A stretch of DNA of 64,000 bases from Achromobacter pestifer. GTDB taxonomy: Bacteria > Pseudomonadota > Gammaproteobacteria > Burkholderiales > Burkholderiaceae_B. Numbering within the stretch: position 1 is the stretch's first letter; every line of letters begins with the position of its first letter. The translations under genes were made by a program, and so were the position numbers. Shown here one piece after another: positions 41,543 to 52,489 of this stretch. Where the stretch lies: contig NZ_CP053985.1 of assembly GCF_013267355.1 (NCBI RefSeq), positions 4,154,001 through 4,218,000 on the forward strand, in the 5' to 3' direction. The notes beneath the pieces were generated by a model. That model was given only the letters and a program-made list of their open reading frames with translations. It made no database searches and was not told the DNA's origin.

Positions 41543-43210
41543 TCAGTGGAACAACACCACCGCCTTCTGCAGCGTGATCCAGATGCCCCAGGCCATGGGG
41601 ATACCCACGCAGGCCCAGGCAAATACCACCAGCGCCGCTGGCGTGCGGAACGCGGATGTTCCGACCCCGTGCGTTTCCGTCGCGACCGCGCGTTCGTGGG
41701 CCAGGGCCTTTTCACGCGCCAGTTCTTCGTCGTTCATGAAGTACTTGGGATTCACGGGCCGGATTGCAAGGTTGCACAGGAAGCCCAGCACCAGCATGCC
41801 CGCCAGGATGTACATGGTGATGTCGTACACCTGCGCGCGCGGCACGCCGATGGACAGCTGGTATTCGCGGATGTAGTTCACCAGCACCGGTCCGAAGATG
41901 CCCGCCGCCGACCAGGCCGTCAGCAGCCGGCCATGGATGGCGCCGACCATCTGCGTGCCGAACAGGTCGGCCAGATAGGCCGGCACGGTGGAGAAGCCGC
42001 CGCCGTACATGGACAGGATGATGCAGAAAGCGGCCACGAACAGGGCCAGCGCGCCGATATGCGCGGTCCAGGGGATGGCCGAATACAGCGCGAAGCCCAG
42101 CACGAAGAAGATGAAGTAGGTGGTCTTGCGGCCCAGCTTGTCGGACAGACTGGCCCAGAAGAAGCGGCCGCCGATGTTGAACAGGCTGAGCAGGCCGGTG
42201 AAGCCGGCGGCGATGGCGGCGATGGCCGCCAACTGGCTCTTGTCCAGCTGCGCGTAGCCCAGTTCAGGCTGGTTGATCAGGCCGCCGCCGAACACTTCCT
42301 GCAACAGCGGCGAAGCCATGCCCAGGATGCCAATGCCGGCCGTGACGTTCAGGCACAGCGCCCACCACACCAGCCAGAACTGCGGCACGCCCCAGACGCG
42401 CTGAACATGGACGTGGCCCTTGGTGATCATGGCGTTGGCGGCATGCTTGGCCGGGGCGGTCCAGCCTTCGGGCTTCCAGCCGGTGGGCGGCACGCGGTAG
42501 CCCAGCGCGCCCGACATCATGAAGACGAAGTACACCGCCGCCATGGTCAGGAAGGTTTGCCATACGCCCGGCGAATCGGGGGTGGCGAAGTGGCGCATCA
42601 GCAGGTCGGCCAGCGGCGCGCCTATCATGGCGCCGCCGCCAAAACCCATGATGGCCATGCCCGTGGCCATGCCGCGGCGGTCGGGGAACCACTTGATCAG
42701 CGTGCTCACGGGCGAGATGTAGCCCAGCCCCAGGCCGATGCCGCCGATGACGCCCGAGCCCAGCCACAGCATCCACATCTGGTGCAGGTACACGCCCATG
42801 GCGGAGATGACCAGGCCGCCGCACCAGCACAGGGCCGACACCACGCCTGCCTTGCGCGGGCCCGCGCGTTCCAGCCAGCCGCCCCACAGCGCGGCCGAGC
42901 AGCCCAGCAGCACGAAGAACAGGGTGTACATCCACCCCATGGTCGAAATTTTCCAGTCGCAGTTGGTGGCGAACAGTTCGGCGACGAGGCTCATGTCCGC
43001 GGGGCAGGCCAGCGGCTTGGCGCCGCCCACCACCTTGGACAGCGGCAACCAGAACACCGAGAAGCCGTAGGCCATGCCGATGCACAGGTGGATCGCCAGG
43101 GCGGCCGGCGGAACCAGCCAGCGCGAGAAGCCAGGGCCGGCGATGGTGCGTTCCTTATCGAAAAATCCCGGCTTTGAACCGGGCAGGTCCAGCGTGGCAG
43201 TGCTTTGCAT
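41543..43210 (-). CDS. MFS transporter, OFA (oxalate/formate antiporter) family
   Basis: 555 aa, twelve predicted helices plus an extra hydrophobic C-terminal segment (AALVVFAWACVGIPMAWG). OFA landmarks: HLCIGMAYGFSVFWLPLSK, YISPVSTLIKWFPDRRGMATGMAIMGFGGGA and GRFFWASLSDKLGRK. Such proteins move oxalate, formate or other small acids. Position at the end of the formate dehydrogenase operon suggests formate or a related acid. A run of eight C on the coding strand lies just before its ribosome-binding site. Confidence 0.88.
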   Translation of the reverse strand: MQSTATLDLPGSKPGFFDKERTIAGPGFSRWLVPPAALAIHLCIGMAYGFSVFWLPLSKVVGGAKPLACPADMSLVAELFATNCDWKISTMGWMYTLFFVLLGCSAALWGGWLERAGPRKAGVVSALCWCGGLVISAMGVYLHQMWMLWLGSGVIGGIGLGLGYISPVSTLIKWFPDRRGMATGMAIMGFGGGAMIGAPLADLLMRHFATPDSPGVWQTFLTMAAVYFVFMMSGALGYRVPPTGWKPEGWTAPAKHAANAMITKGHVHVQRVWGVPQFWLVWWALCLNVTAGIGILGMASPLLQEVFGGGLINQPELGYAQLDKSQLAAIAAIAAGFTGLLSLFNIGGRFFWASLSDKLGRKTTYFIFFVLGFALYSAIPWTAHIGALALFVAAFCIILSMYGGGFSTVPAYLADLFGTQMVGAIHGRLLTAWSAAGIFGPVLVNYIREYQLSIGVPRAQVYDITMYILAGMLVLGFLCNLAIRPVNPKYFMNDEELAREKALAHERAVATETHGVGTSAFRTPAALVVFAWACVGIPMAWGIWITLQKAVVLFH

Positions 43211-43223
43211 GTTCTCTCCTCTT

Positions 43224-43231
43224 GGGGGGGG
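43224..43231. repeat. G8/C8 homopolymer before the OFA transporter
   Basis: Eight consecutive G on the plus strand, 14-21 nt upstream of the ATG at 43210 and directly before the AGAGGAGA ribosome-binding site. Length changes could alter expression of the transporter slightly. One of three such tracts in the window. Confidence 0.55.
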
Positions 43232-43320
43232 CCGCTCGATGGCGCGCGTAGCCTGGCAATCGGCCAGTCCCGTCGCCTTTTTCTTGTGATGTGCTTGCTG
43301 TCTTGTCCGACGCCGCCGGG

Positions 43321-43578
43321 TTACGCCACGCGGGCCAGCGGCGTGAGGCGCTGGCGGTTCTGCGTGACCGCTTCCAGCACCAGCGGGTGCAGGCGTTCGC
43401 TGCCGGCGTCGCCGTCGGGGCTTTGTTCGAGAAAGTTCAGGAGCTCATTGCGCATGCGCGGCTCCCAGAACTTGTGGATATGGTTGGCCACGCCTTCCAG
43501 CGCCTCTGGCCGGTCGGGCATGGCTTCGAAGAATTGGCCGATGCGGTTGGCCATGCGGATCAGGTTGCCGATTTCCAT
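43321..43578 (-). CDS. fdsD: NAD-dependent formate dehydrogenase delta subunit
   Basis: 85 aa, matching FdsD: NLIRMANRIGQFF near the N-terminus and ANHIHKFWEPRMRNELL. The small subunit is needed for an active Fds complex and stabilises the holoenzyme. It follows fdhD after 18 bp in the fds operon. Confidence 0.92.
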   Translation of the reverse strand: MEIGNLIRMANRIGQFFEAMPDRPEALEGVANHIHKFWEPRMRNELLNFLEQSPDGDAGSERLHPLVLEAVTQNRQRLTPLARVA

Positions 43579-43596
43579 GCTTGCGTGAGGTCCGGT

Positions 43597-44418
43597 TCAG
43601 GAGATGATGCGTTGGGGGTGTGAGTACAGCGTGGCGTCGTCGCCGCGCAGAAAACCCAGCAGGCTGACGTTGGCGTCACGGGCCAGGCGGATGGCCAGCG
43701 CCGTGGGCGCGGAGACGGATGCTAGCACCGCGACGCCGGCGGCGGCGGTCTTCTGCACCATTTCGAAGCTGGCGCGGCTGGACACCACCACGATGCCGTC
43801 GCCAGCATGCACGGCTTGGCGCGCCAGCGCGCCTATCAATTTGTCCAGCGCGTTGTGGCGGCCCACGTCCTCGCGCACCAGCGCCACGGCGCCGTCGGCG
43901 CCGGCCCAGCCCGCGGCGTGGGTGGCGCCGGTGATGTCGTGCAGTGCCTGGCGCGCCCGCATGTCGCGCATGGCGGCCAGCACCGCCTGGATGCGCACGG
44001 GCGCTCCATTCGTGACCGGCGCCACCGGCCGCAGCACTTCGGGCAGCGTTTCCACGCCGCAAAGGCCGCAGCCCGTGCGCCCGGCCATCGCTCGCCGGCG
44101 GGATTTCAGCCGCACCTCGCAGGCAGTGGAGATTTCCAGCTGGACCACGATGCCGTCGCATTGCGGCAGCAGATCGATGCCGCGCACGTCGCTGACGCCG
44201 TCGATGATGCCTTCGGACAGCGCGAAGCCCACCGCGAAGTCCTCCAGGTCGGCCGGCGTGGCCAGCATGGTGGCGTGGCTGATGCCGTTGAACTCCAACG
44301 CCACCGGCGTTTCCTCGGCCACGGAGTCGGTTTCGACCTCGGGGACCAGGGCGCCGCCCCGCACGCGGGTGACCTGCACCTGCGCGAAATCGGGGCGGGA
44401 GGGGGGGGGCGTGGGCAT
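43597..44418 (-). CDS. fdhD: Formate dehydrogenase accessory sulfurtransferase FdhD
   Basis: 273 aa from ATG 44418, AGGA 8 nt before. It transfers sulfur to the molybdenum cofactor of formate dehydrogenase and is needed for activity. The catalytic pair is Cys117/Cys120 in RTGCGLCG; ALVREDVGRHNALDKLIG and SSRASFEMVQKTA are further landmarks. The gene lies between fdsA and fdsD. Codons 4-6 are CCC CCC CCC, a C9 tract (44401-44409) whose slippage would shift the frame right after the start. Confidence 0.93.
   Translation of the reverse strand: MPTPPPSRPDFAQVQVTRVRGGALVPEVETDSVAEETPVALEFNGISHATMLATPADLEDFAVGFALSEGIIDGVSDVRGIDLLPQCDGIVVQLEISTACEVRLKSRRRAMAGRTGCGLCGVETLPEVLRPVAPVTNGAPVRIQAVLAAMRDMRARQALHDITGATHAAGWAGADGAVALVREDVGRHNALDKLIGALARQAVHAGDGIVVVSSRASFEMVQKTAAAGVAVLASVSAPTALAIRLARDANVSLLGFLRGDDATLYSHPQRIIS
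44401..44409. repeat. C9 homopolymer inside the fdhD start region
   Basis: Nine C on the coding (minus) strand cover codons 4-6 of fdhD (M-P-T-P-P-P). A gain or loss of one base would put the whole protein out of frame. The present length gives an intact gene. Confidence 0.9.
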
Positions 44419-44447
44419 GGCGGCGTCCTGGCGGTTCGGGCTGGCGG

Positions 44448-47324
44448 TTATTTCCCGGTCAGCGCCGCCTCGTTTTCGCGCGAACGCTCGCGCAGCAGCT
44501 TGTGCTGGATGTCCGCAAAGCGCGACCACTGGCGTTGCCACTCCGAAGGCTGCGACACGCGCGTGACCTGCACGGCCGTCACCTTGTATTCAGGGCAGTT
44601 GGTGGCCCAATCGGAGCTGTCGGTGGTGACGACGTTGGCGCCGGACTCGGGAAAATGGAAGGTGGTGTATACCACGCCCGGCTGCACCCTGTCGGTCAGC
44701 GTGGCCCGCAGCACGGTCTCGCCCGCGCGGCTCTGGATGCCGACCCAGTCGCCGTCCTTCACGCCGCGGTCCTCGGCGTCCTGCGGATGCAGTTCCAGCA
44801 CGTCCTCGCCATGCCACATGACGTTGGGGGTGCGCCGGGTCTGCGCGCCCACGTTGTACTGCGACAGGATGCGGCCGGTGGTCAGCAGCAGCGGGAAGCG
44901 GCGCGTGCTGCGCTCGTCCGTGGGCACGTACTTGGTGATCATGAACTTGCCCTTGCCGCGCACGAATTCGTCGATGTGCATGATGGGCGTGCCATCCGGC
45001 GCTTCGTCGTTGCAAGGCCATTGCAGGCTGCCCAGCTTGTCCAGCTTTTCGTAGCTGACGCCGGCGAAGGTGGGCGTCAGGCGCGCGATCTCGGCCATGA
45101 TCTCGCGCGGGTGCTTGTAGTCCATGGGGTAGCCCAGCGCATTGGACAGCGCCACCGTCACTTCCCAGTCGGACTTGCCGTTCTTGGGTTCCATCACCTT
45201 GCGCACTCGCGAGATGCGGCGTTCGGCGTTGGTGAAGGTGCCGTCCTTTTCCAGGAACGAGGAGCCGGGCAGGAACACGTGGGCGTACTTGGCCGTTTCG
45301 TTCAGGAACAGGTCCTGCACCACGATGCACTCCATGGCCGCGAGCGACGCCGCCACGTGCTGGGTGTTGGGATCCGACTGCACGATGTCCTCGCCCTGGC
45401 AGTACAGGCCCTTGAACGTCCCGCCCAACGCGGCTTCGAACATGTTGGGGATGCGCAGGCCCGGTTCGGGCTGCAGGGTCACGCCCCAGTCCTGCTCGAA
45501 CTGCGCGCGCACCGTGTTGTCGGAGATGTGGCGGTAGCCTGGCAGCTCATGCGGGAACGAGCCCATGTCGCAGGAGCCCTGCACGTTGTTCTGCCCGCGC
45601 AGCGGGTTCACGCCCACGCCCTCGCGGCCGATGTTGCCGGTGGCCATGGCCAGGTTGGCGATCGCCATGACGGTGGTGGAGCCCTGGCTGTGCTCGGTCA
45701 CGCCCAGGCCGTAGTAGATGGAGCCGTTGCCGCCCGTGGCGAACAGGCGCGCCGCGCCGCGCACGGCCTGCGCCGGCACGCCGGTGATTTCTTCCATGGC
45801 CTCCGGCGAGTTCTCTGGCAGCGAGACGAAGTCGCGCCACTCGTTGAAGGCCTTGGCCTCGCAGCGTTCGGCCACGAAGTCCTCGGCGATCAGGTTTTCG
45901 GTGGCGATCACGTGCGCCAGCGAGGACAGCAGCGCGGTGTTGGTGCCGGGGCGCACCTGCAAGTGGAAGTCGGCCTTGATGTGGGGTGAACTGACCAGTT
46001 CGATGCGACGCGGATCGATCACGATCAGGCGCGCGCCTTGGCGCAGGCGGCGCTTCAGGCGTGAGGCGAACACCGGATGGCCGCTGCTGGGGTTGGCGCC
46101 CATCACGACCACCACGTCGGTGTGCATGACGGAATCGAAGGTCTGCGTGCCGGCGGACTCGCCCAGCGTCTGCTTCAGGCCGTAGCCGGTGGGCGAATGG
46201 CAGACCCGCGCGCAGGTATCGACGTTGTTGGTGCCGAAGGCGGCGCGCACCAGCTTCTGCACCAGCCAGGTTTCTTCGTTGGTGCAACGCGACGAGGTGA
46301 TGCCGCCGACCGCGTCGCGGCCGTACTGGTCCTGGATGCGGCGGAATTCGGAGGCCGCGTAGTTGATCGCCTCGTCCCAGGACACTTCCTTCCAAGAATC
46401 GGTGATGTGCTTGCGGATCATGGGCTTGAGCACGCGTTCCTTGTGCGTGGCGTAGCCCCAGGCGAAGCGGCCCTTGACGCAGGAATGGCCACGGTTGGCC
46501 TGGCCATCCTTCCAGGGCACCATGCGCACCACTTCCTGGCCCTTCATTTCGGCCTTGAAGCCGCAGCCCACGCCGCAGTAGGCGCAGGTGGTCACGACCG
46601 AGTGCTCGGCCTGGCCCATCATGATGACGGTCTTTTCCTGCAGGGTGGAAGTTGGGCAGGCCTGCACACAGGCGCCGCAGGACACGCATTCGCTGTCCAG
46701 GAAGGGCTGATCCTGTCCCGGCGACACGCGCGACTCGAAGCCCTTGCCGGAGATCGTCAAGGCAAAGGTGCCCTGGGTCTCCTCGCAGGCGCGCACGCAG
46801 CGGTTGCAGACGATGCACTTGGAGGCGTCATAGGTGAAGTACGGATTGGACTCGTCCTTTTCGCTCTTCAGATGGTTGGCGCCGTCGTAGCCGTAGCGCA
46901 CGTTGCGCAGGCCCACCACGCCGGCCATGTCCTGCAGCTCGCAGTCGCCATTGGCCGGGCAGGTCAGGCAGTCCAGCGGGTGGTCGGAGATGTACAGCTC
47001 CATCACGCCGCGCCGCAGGTCATGCAGCTTGGGGGTTTCGGTGTGGACCACCATGCCGTTCTCGGCCGGCGTGGTGCACGACGCGGGATAGCCGCGGCGG
47101 CCTTCGATCTGCACCAGGCACAGCCGGCACGAACCGAAGGGCTCCAGGCTGTCGGTCGCGCACAGCTTGGGAATGTTGATGCCGGCCTCGGCGGCCGCGC
47201 GCATCAGGGAGGTGCCTTCGGGCACCGTGATTTCCTGGCCGTCCATGGTCAGGGTGACGGTTACGGTGGACTCGCGGGCCGGCGTGCCCAGGTCGCGATC
47301 GCGCTTGATGACGGTTTCTAGCAT
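44448..47324 (-). CDS. fdsA: NAD-dependent formate dehydrogenase, catalytic alpha subunit
   Basis: 958 aa. Oxidises formate to CO2 at a bis-MGD molybdenum centre. N-terminal [2Fe-2S] domain (Cys55, 66, 69, 83), a His/Cys cluster (HPLDCLTCPANGDC), two [4Fe-4S] ferredoxin motifs (Cys170-180 and 213-223), then the molybdopterin domain with its own [4Fe-4S] (Cys247, 250, 254, 282). The metal ligand is Cys375 in RVCHSPTGYG, so it is a cysteine, not a selenocysteine enzyme. Electrons pass to FdsB and NAD. Stop codon TAA-type end lies 29 bp before fdhD. Confidence 0.96.
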   Translation of the reverse strand: MLETVIKRDRDLGTPARESTVTVTLTMDGQEITVPEGTSLMRAAAEAGINIPKLCATDSLEPFGSCRLCLVQIEGRRGYPASCTTPAENGMVVHTETPKLHDLRRGVMELYISDHPLDCLTCPANGDCELQDMAGVVGLRNVRYGYDGANHLKSEKDESNPYFTYDASKCIVCNRCVRACEETQGTFALTISGKGFESRVSPGQDQPFLDSECVSCGACVQACPTSTLQEKTVIMMGQAEHSVVTTCAYCGVGCGFKAEMKGQEVVRMVPWKDGQANRGHSCVKGRFAWGYATHKERVLKPMIRKHITDSWKEVSWDEAINYAASEFRRIQDQYGRDAVGGITSSRCTNEETWLVQKLVRAAFGTNNVDTCARVCHSPTGYGLKQTLGESAGTQTFDSVMHTDVVVVMGANPSSGHPVFASRLKRRLRQGARLIVIDPRRIELVSSPHIKADFHLQVRPGTNTALLSSLAHVIATENLIAEDFVAERCEAKAFNEWRDFVSLPENSPEAMEEITGVPAQAVRGAARLFATGGNGSIYYGLGVTEHSQGSTTVMAIANLAMATGNIGREGVGVNPLRGQNNVQGSCDMGSFPHELPGYRHISDNTVRAQFEQDWGVTLQPEPGLRIPNMFEAALGGTFKGLYCQGEDIVQSDPNTQHVAASLAAMECIVVQDLFLNETAKYAHVFLPGSSFLEKDGTFTNAERRISRVRKVMEPKNGKSDWEVTVALSNALGYPMDYKHPREIMAEIARLTPTFAGVSYEKLDKLGSLQWPCNDEAPDGTPIMHIDEFVRGKGKFMITKYVPTDERSTRRFPLLLTTGRILSQYNVGAQTRRTPNVMWHGEDVLELHPQDAEDRGVKDGDWVGIQSRAGETVLRATLTDRVQPGVVYTTFHFPESGANVVTTDSSDWATNCPEYKVTAVQVTRVSQPSEWQRQWSRFADIQHKLLRERSRENEAALTGK

Positions 47325-47337
47325 GTCGGTCTCGGGT

Positions 47338-48969
47338 TCAGGCCGCGTGCGCGGCAGACTGGGAGGACTCGATGCCGAAGTCCTGCGGGAAGTGGTTCAG
47401 CGCGGACAGCACCGGGTAGGGCGCCATGCCCCCCAGGGCGCACAGCGAGCCGCCGAGCATCGTGTCGCACAGGTCGCGCAGCAGGTGCACCTGCTGCTCG
47501 CGGCCGGGGCCGCCCGCGACGATCTTGTCTATGGTTTCCACGCCGCGCGTGGAGCCGATGCGGCAGGGCGTGCATTTGCCACAGGATTCGATGGCGCAGA
47601 ACTCCATCGCGTAGCGCGCCATGCGCGCCATGTCGACGGTATCGTCGAAGGCCACCAGCCCGCCGTGGCCAACCATGGCGGATATCTGGATGTAGGCCTC
47701 GTAGTCCAGCGGCACGTCCCATTGCGATTCGGGCAGATAGGCGCCCAGCGGGCCGCCCACCTGCACCGCGCGCAGCGGGCGGCCGGAGGCGCTGCCGCCG
47801 CCGAAACCGTACAGCAGATCGCGCAGGCTCAGGCCGAAGGCCTTTTCGACCAGGCCGCCGTGCTTCAGATTGCCGGCCAGCTGGAACGGCAGCGTGCCGT
47901 GCGAGCGGCCCACGCCGTAGTCGCGGTAGTAGGCCGCGCCCTTGGCCAGGATGATGGGCACGGTGGCCAGCGAAATCACGTTGTTGATGACCGTGGGCTT
48001 GCCGAACAGGCCCGAGATCGCGGGCAGCGGCGGCTTGGCGCGGACCACGCCGCGCTTGCCCTCCAGGCTTTCCAGCAGGGACGTTTCTTCGCCGCAGATG
48101 TAGGCCCCCGCGCCCTTGCGCACTTCCAGGTCGAAGCGGCGGCCGCTGCCGTGCACGTCATCGCCCAGCCAGCCCACGCTGCGCGCCCGCGCGATGGCGG
48201 CTTCCAGCGTGGCTATGGCTTGCGGATATTCGGAGCGCACGTAGATGTAGCCGTAGGTCGCGCCCACCGCCAGGCCGGCGATGGTCATGCCTTCGATCAG
48301 CACATAGGGGTCGCCTTCCATCAGCAGGCGGTCGGCGAAGGTGCCGGAGTCGCCTTCGTCGGCGTTGCAGACGATGTACTTCTGGGCGCTGGGGGTGCCG
48401 GCCACCGTCTTCCACTTGATGCCGGTGGGGAACGCCGCGCCGCCGCGGCCGCGCAGGCCCGAGGCCACCATTTCGTCGACGATCTGCCCCGGCTCCATGG
48501 CCAGCGCGCGTTGCAGGCCCTGCAGGCCGCCATGGGCGGCATAGTCCTGCAAGGACAGCGGATCGGTCACGCCAACGCGGGCGAAGGTCAGGCGTTCCTG
48601 GTGTTTCAGGTAGGGAATCTCTTCCGTCGGGCCCAGGCGTAGCGGGTGCTCGCCGCCACTTAGCCAGCCGGCGTCGAACAGCGCGGCGACGTCCTCGGGC
48701 TGCACCGGCCCGTAGGCGACGCGGCCCTGCGGGGTACTGATTTCGACCATGGGTTCCAGCCACAGCAGGCCGCGCGAGCCGTTACGCACGATCTGCACGG
48801 ACAGGCCGCGGGCGTCGGCGGCGCGTTTGATGTCGCGCGCGACCGTGTCCGCGTCCATGGCCAGCGCAGCGGCGTCGCGCGGTACGTAGATGACGATGGG
48901 GGCGCGGATCGGATCACCTTCGTGCTGCGCACTCCGGCATTCGCCCTTGAGGCGGCTCGGCGCGCTCAT
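47338..48969 (-). CDS. fdsB: NAD-dependent formate dehydrogenase, beta (diaphorase) subunit
   Basis: 543 aa. NuoF-like subunit that reduces NAD with FMN. An N-terminal thioredoxin-like part is followed by the FMN/NAD site (GLRGRGGAAFPTGIKW, NADEGDSGTFADR, GAGAYICGEETSLLESLEG) and a C-terminal [4Fe-4S] motif (ESCGKCTPCRIGS plus a later Cys). Start ATG 48969 overlaps the fdsG stop (ATGA). Confidence 0.95.
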   Translation of the reverse strand: MSAPSRLKGECRSAQHEGDPIRAPIVIYVPRDAAALAMDADTVARDIKRAADARGLSVQIVRNGSRGLLWLEPMVEISTPQGRVAYGPVQPEDVAALFDAGWLSGGEHPLRLGPTEEIPYLKHQERLTFARVGVTDPLSLQDYAAHGGLQGLQRALAMEPGQIVDEMVASGLRGRGGAAFPTGIKWKTVAGTPSAQKYIVCNADEGDSGTFADRLLMEGDPYVLIEGMTIAGLAVGATYGYIYVRSEYPQAIATLEAAIARARSVGWLGDDVHGSGRRFDLEVRKGAGAYICGEETSLLESLEGKRGVVRAKPPLPAISGLFGKPTVINNVISLATVPIILAKGAAYYRDYGVGRSHGTLPFQLAGNLKHGGLVEKAFGLSLRDLLYGFGGGSASGRPLRAVQVGGPLGAYLPESQWDVPLDYEAYIQISAMVGHGGLVAFDDTVDMARMARYAMEFCAIESCGKCTPCRIGSTRGVETIDKIVAGGPGREQQVHLLRDLCDTMLGGSLCALGGMAPYPVLSALNHFPQDFGIESSQSAAHAA

Positions 48970-49523
48970 GATTGGGCCTCCAGCGTGCGGGCCAGCAGGC
49001 GGTCCAGCTTTTCCGGCGTGACGCGGGCATGGGGCCGGCCGTCGATCATCACCGCCGGCGACTGGGCGCACAGGCCCAGGCAGTACACCGGTTCCAGGGT
49101 GAAATCGCCGTTCTTGCTGTTGGCGTGGAAATCACAGCCCAGCGCCGTGCGGGCATGGGCGGCGAGGTGTTCGCCGCCCATGGCCTGACAGGCTTCGGCG
49201 CGGCAGACCTCCAGGGTGTGGCGCGCGGCGGGTTCGCTGCGGAAATGGGGATAGAAGGTGATGACGCCGTGGACCTCGGCGCGGGACAGGTTCAGGGCCT
49301 CGGCGATGGTCTGCACCGCCGCGGCCGGAATACAGCCCAGTTCATGCTGGACCGCATGCAGCACGGGTAGCAGCGGGCCGGGCTGGTCCTTCAGCTGGGC
49401 GAGTATGCGGGCGGTGGCCGCGATGGCCGGGGTGGGGGACGCTTGGGCCGCGTCCAGGGCCATCTGGCCGCCGCGGGCGCCGCCGCTGGACGCCAGATCG
49501 GATGTTGCCTCGCGCTGTTGCAC
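48966..49523 (-). CDS. fdsG: NAD-dependent formate dehydrogenase, gamma subunit
   Basis: 185 aa from a GTG start with a strong AGGAGGAG 6-7 nt before; the first ATG (49463) would shorten it by 20 residues and lacks such a site. NuoE-like thioredoxin fold with a [2Fe-2S] cluster (CRAEACQ and CLGLCA). First gene of the fds operon, facing the ModE-like regulator gene across a 140-bp gap with a 9+9 bp palindrome. Confidence 0.93.
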   Translation of the reverse strand: MQQREATSDLASSGGARGGQMALDAAQASPTPAIAATARILAQLKDQPGPLLPVLHAVQHELGCIPAAAVQTIAEALNLSRAEVHGVITFYPHFRSEPAARHTLEVCRAEACQAMGGEHLAAHARTALGCDFHANSKNGDFTLEPVYCLGLCAQSPAVMIDGRPHARVTPEKLDRLLARTLEAQS

Positions 49524-49571
49524 GTCGGTCTCCTCCTGTGTTGCTGTTGTGTCGGGCTGGATGTTTTGCGG

Positions 49572-49599
49572 TTTTATATGTTTTAAAAAGCATATAAAA
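49572..49599. promoter_or_regulatory. ModE-like palindrome TTTTATATG-N10-CATATAAAA
   Basis: Perfect 9-bp arms separated by TTTTAAAAAG in the AT-rich centre of the divergent gap between fdsG and the regulator gene. ModE boxes have TATAT half-sites at similar distance, and the adjacent gene encodes a protein with a ModE-like DNA-binding domain. It is placed to affect both promoters. The pairing is inferred. Confidence 0.6.
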
Positions 49600-49663
49600 A
49601 TCCTTCCAGCCGCGTTATTTGTGTACTCTAGCGGGGTAATTCACCGTCTTCAATAAGAAATAA

Positions 49664-50739
49664 ATGACATATAAGTTCCGTATCGGGCTGCGGCCTCAAT
49701 GGAGCCTGGGCGGAGACGACGACCCGGCGCCCGTACCGCTGCAGGATATGCTGGCGCTGCTGTCGGCGATCGACGCCACTGGCAATATTGCCGGGGCCTG
49801 TCGCGCTTGCGGCCTGTCGTACCGGCACGCCTGGGGCGTGCTGCGCCGTTTCGAGGCCATCTTCGGCACGCAGCTGCTCATCACCAACCGCCGTCAGGGC
49901 ACGCAACTGGCGCCCTTCGCGCAACGCCTGCTGTGGGCCAACCGCCGCATCGAGGCGCGCCTGATGCCGACGCTGGACAGCATGGCCTCGGAACTGCAGG
50001 AAGAACTGGAGCGCCTGCTGCCCGAGAGCAGCCCGCACCTGAGGCTGCACGCCAGCCATGGTTTCGCGGTGGAATCGCTGATGCAGCACATGGGCAACCG
50101 CAAGCCTGGCCTGGAGCTGCGCTATCGCACCGCCATCGAGGCCTTGGCCTCGCTGGAGCGGCATGAGTGCGACCTGGCCGGCTTCCAGGTGCCCTTGGGC
50201 GATTTCGAAGCGCCCATCATGGAGCGCTATGCCCAATGGCTGCACGCGGACGAGTACATGCTGATCCACCTGGCGGTGCGCAACGCCGGCTTGTTCGTCA
50301 CCGCGGGCAATCCCAAGCACATAAGCGGCATGGCGGACCTGGCGCGGCCCGACGTGCGCTTCGTCAACCGCCAGATCGGCTCCAGCACCCGGTATCTGGT
50401 GGGGCTGATGCTGCAGCGCGCGGGGGTCTCGATCAGCGAGGTCCAGGGCTACGAAACCAATGAATTCACCCATATGGCCATCGCCGCGCACATCGCCAGC
50501 GGCATGGCCGACACGGGCGTGGGGGTGGAGACGGCCGCCTGCCGCTTCGGCCTGGACTTCATACCGCTGGTGCGCGAGCGCTATTTCTTCGCCATCCGCA
50601 AGTCCTCGCTGGAGACGCCCGCCATGCGCGACCTGCTTTCCATCATGCGCAGCCCCGACTATGTCGGCTACGTCAGCCAGCTGGCGGGCTACGACGCCCG
50701 CGATACCGGCCGGCTGCAGTCGCTGCAGGAGGCCTTTCC

Positions 50740-50743
<4 letters not shown>
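49664..50743 (+). CDS. ModE-like DNA-binding regulator with substrate-binding domain
   Basis: 359 aa. Residues about 20-105 form a ModE/LysR-like winged helix ([42 protein letters not shown]). Residues about 125-340 look like a periplasmic-binding fold of the molybdate/tungstate or LysR-effector type ([39 protein letters not shown]). Standing between fds and moaA, with its stop overlapping moaA, it probably links formate dehydrogenase and cofactor synthesis to formate or molybdate. The ligand is unknown. Confidence 0.85.
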
Positions 50744-51874
<1,131 letters not shown>

Positions 51875-51882
<8 letters not shown>

Positions 51883-52489
51883 AGCGCCTGCCGGCAAGGG
51901 CATCGCCGGCCTGATCCTCGCGGGCGGCCAAGGCATGCGCATGAACCGCCAGGACAAGGGCCTGGTCGTGCTGCGCGGAGAGCCCATGGTGGCGCACGTG
52001 GCGCGCCGGCTGGCGCCGCAGGTGTCGCGCTTGATCATCAGCGCCAATCGCCACCTGGACCTTTATGGCCGGTATGGCGAGGTGGTGCAGGACGGCGAAG
52101 CCGAGCTGGGGGCCTGGCAAGGGCCGCTCTTGGGCATCGCCGCAGGCCTGGCGGCGGCGCGGCAGGATGCCTGGTTGGTGGCGGTCCCTTGCGACACGCC
52201 ATTCCTGCCCCTTGATCTGGCCGCGCGTCTGATCGGCGCGGCCGAGTCCAGCGCCGCGCCCATGGCTTATGCGATGGCAGGCGGACAGCGGCATTCGGCC
52301 TGCATGGCCTTGCGCACGTCGCTATTGCCGGATCTGCTTGCGTACCTGCGCAGCGGGGACCGCAAGGTGGGGCTGTGGCAGGCGAGGACGGGCGCGGTCG
52401 AAGCCTGTTTCGACGACGCGCCCGACGCCTTCATGAACGTCAATACGCCAGCGGAGCTGGCGCAGGCCGAGCGTTACGCCAGCCAGTGA
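51875..52489 (+). CDS. mobA: Molybdenum cofactor guanylyltransferase
   Basis: 204 aa from a GTG start overlapping moaA by 8 bp. Adds GMP to Mo-molybdopterin to make the MGD form that FdsA needs. The nucleotide loop is [11 protein letters not shown] with Lys in DKGLV, and Asp in VPCDTPFLP binds magnesium. Its end overlaps the end of the convergent moeA by 16 bp. Confidence 0.92.
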
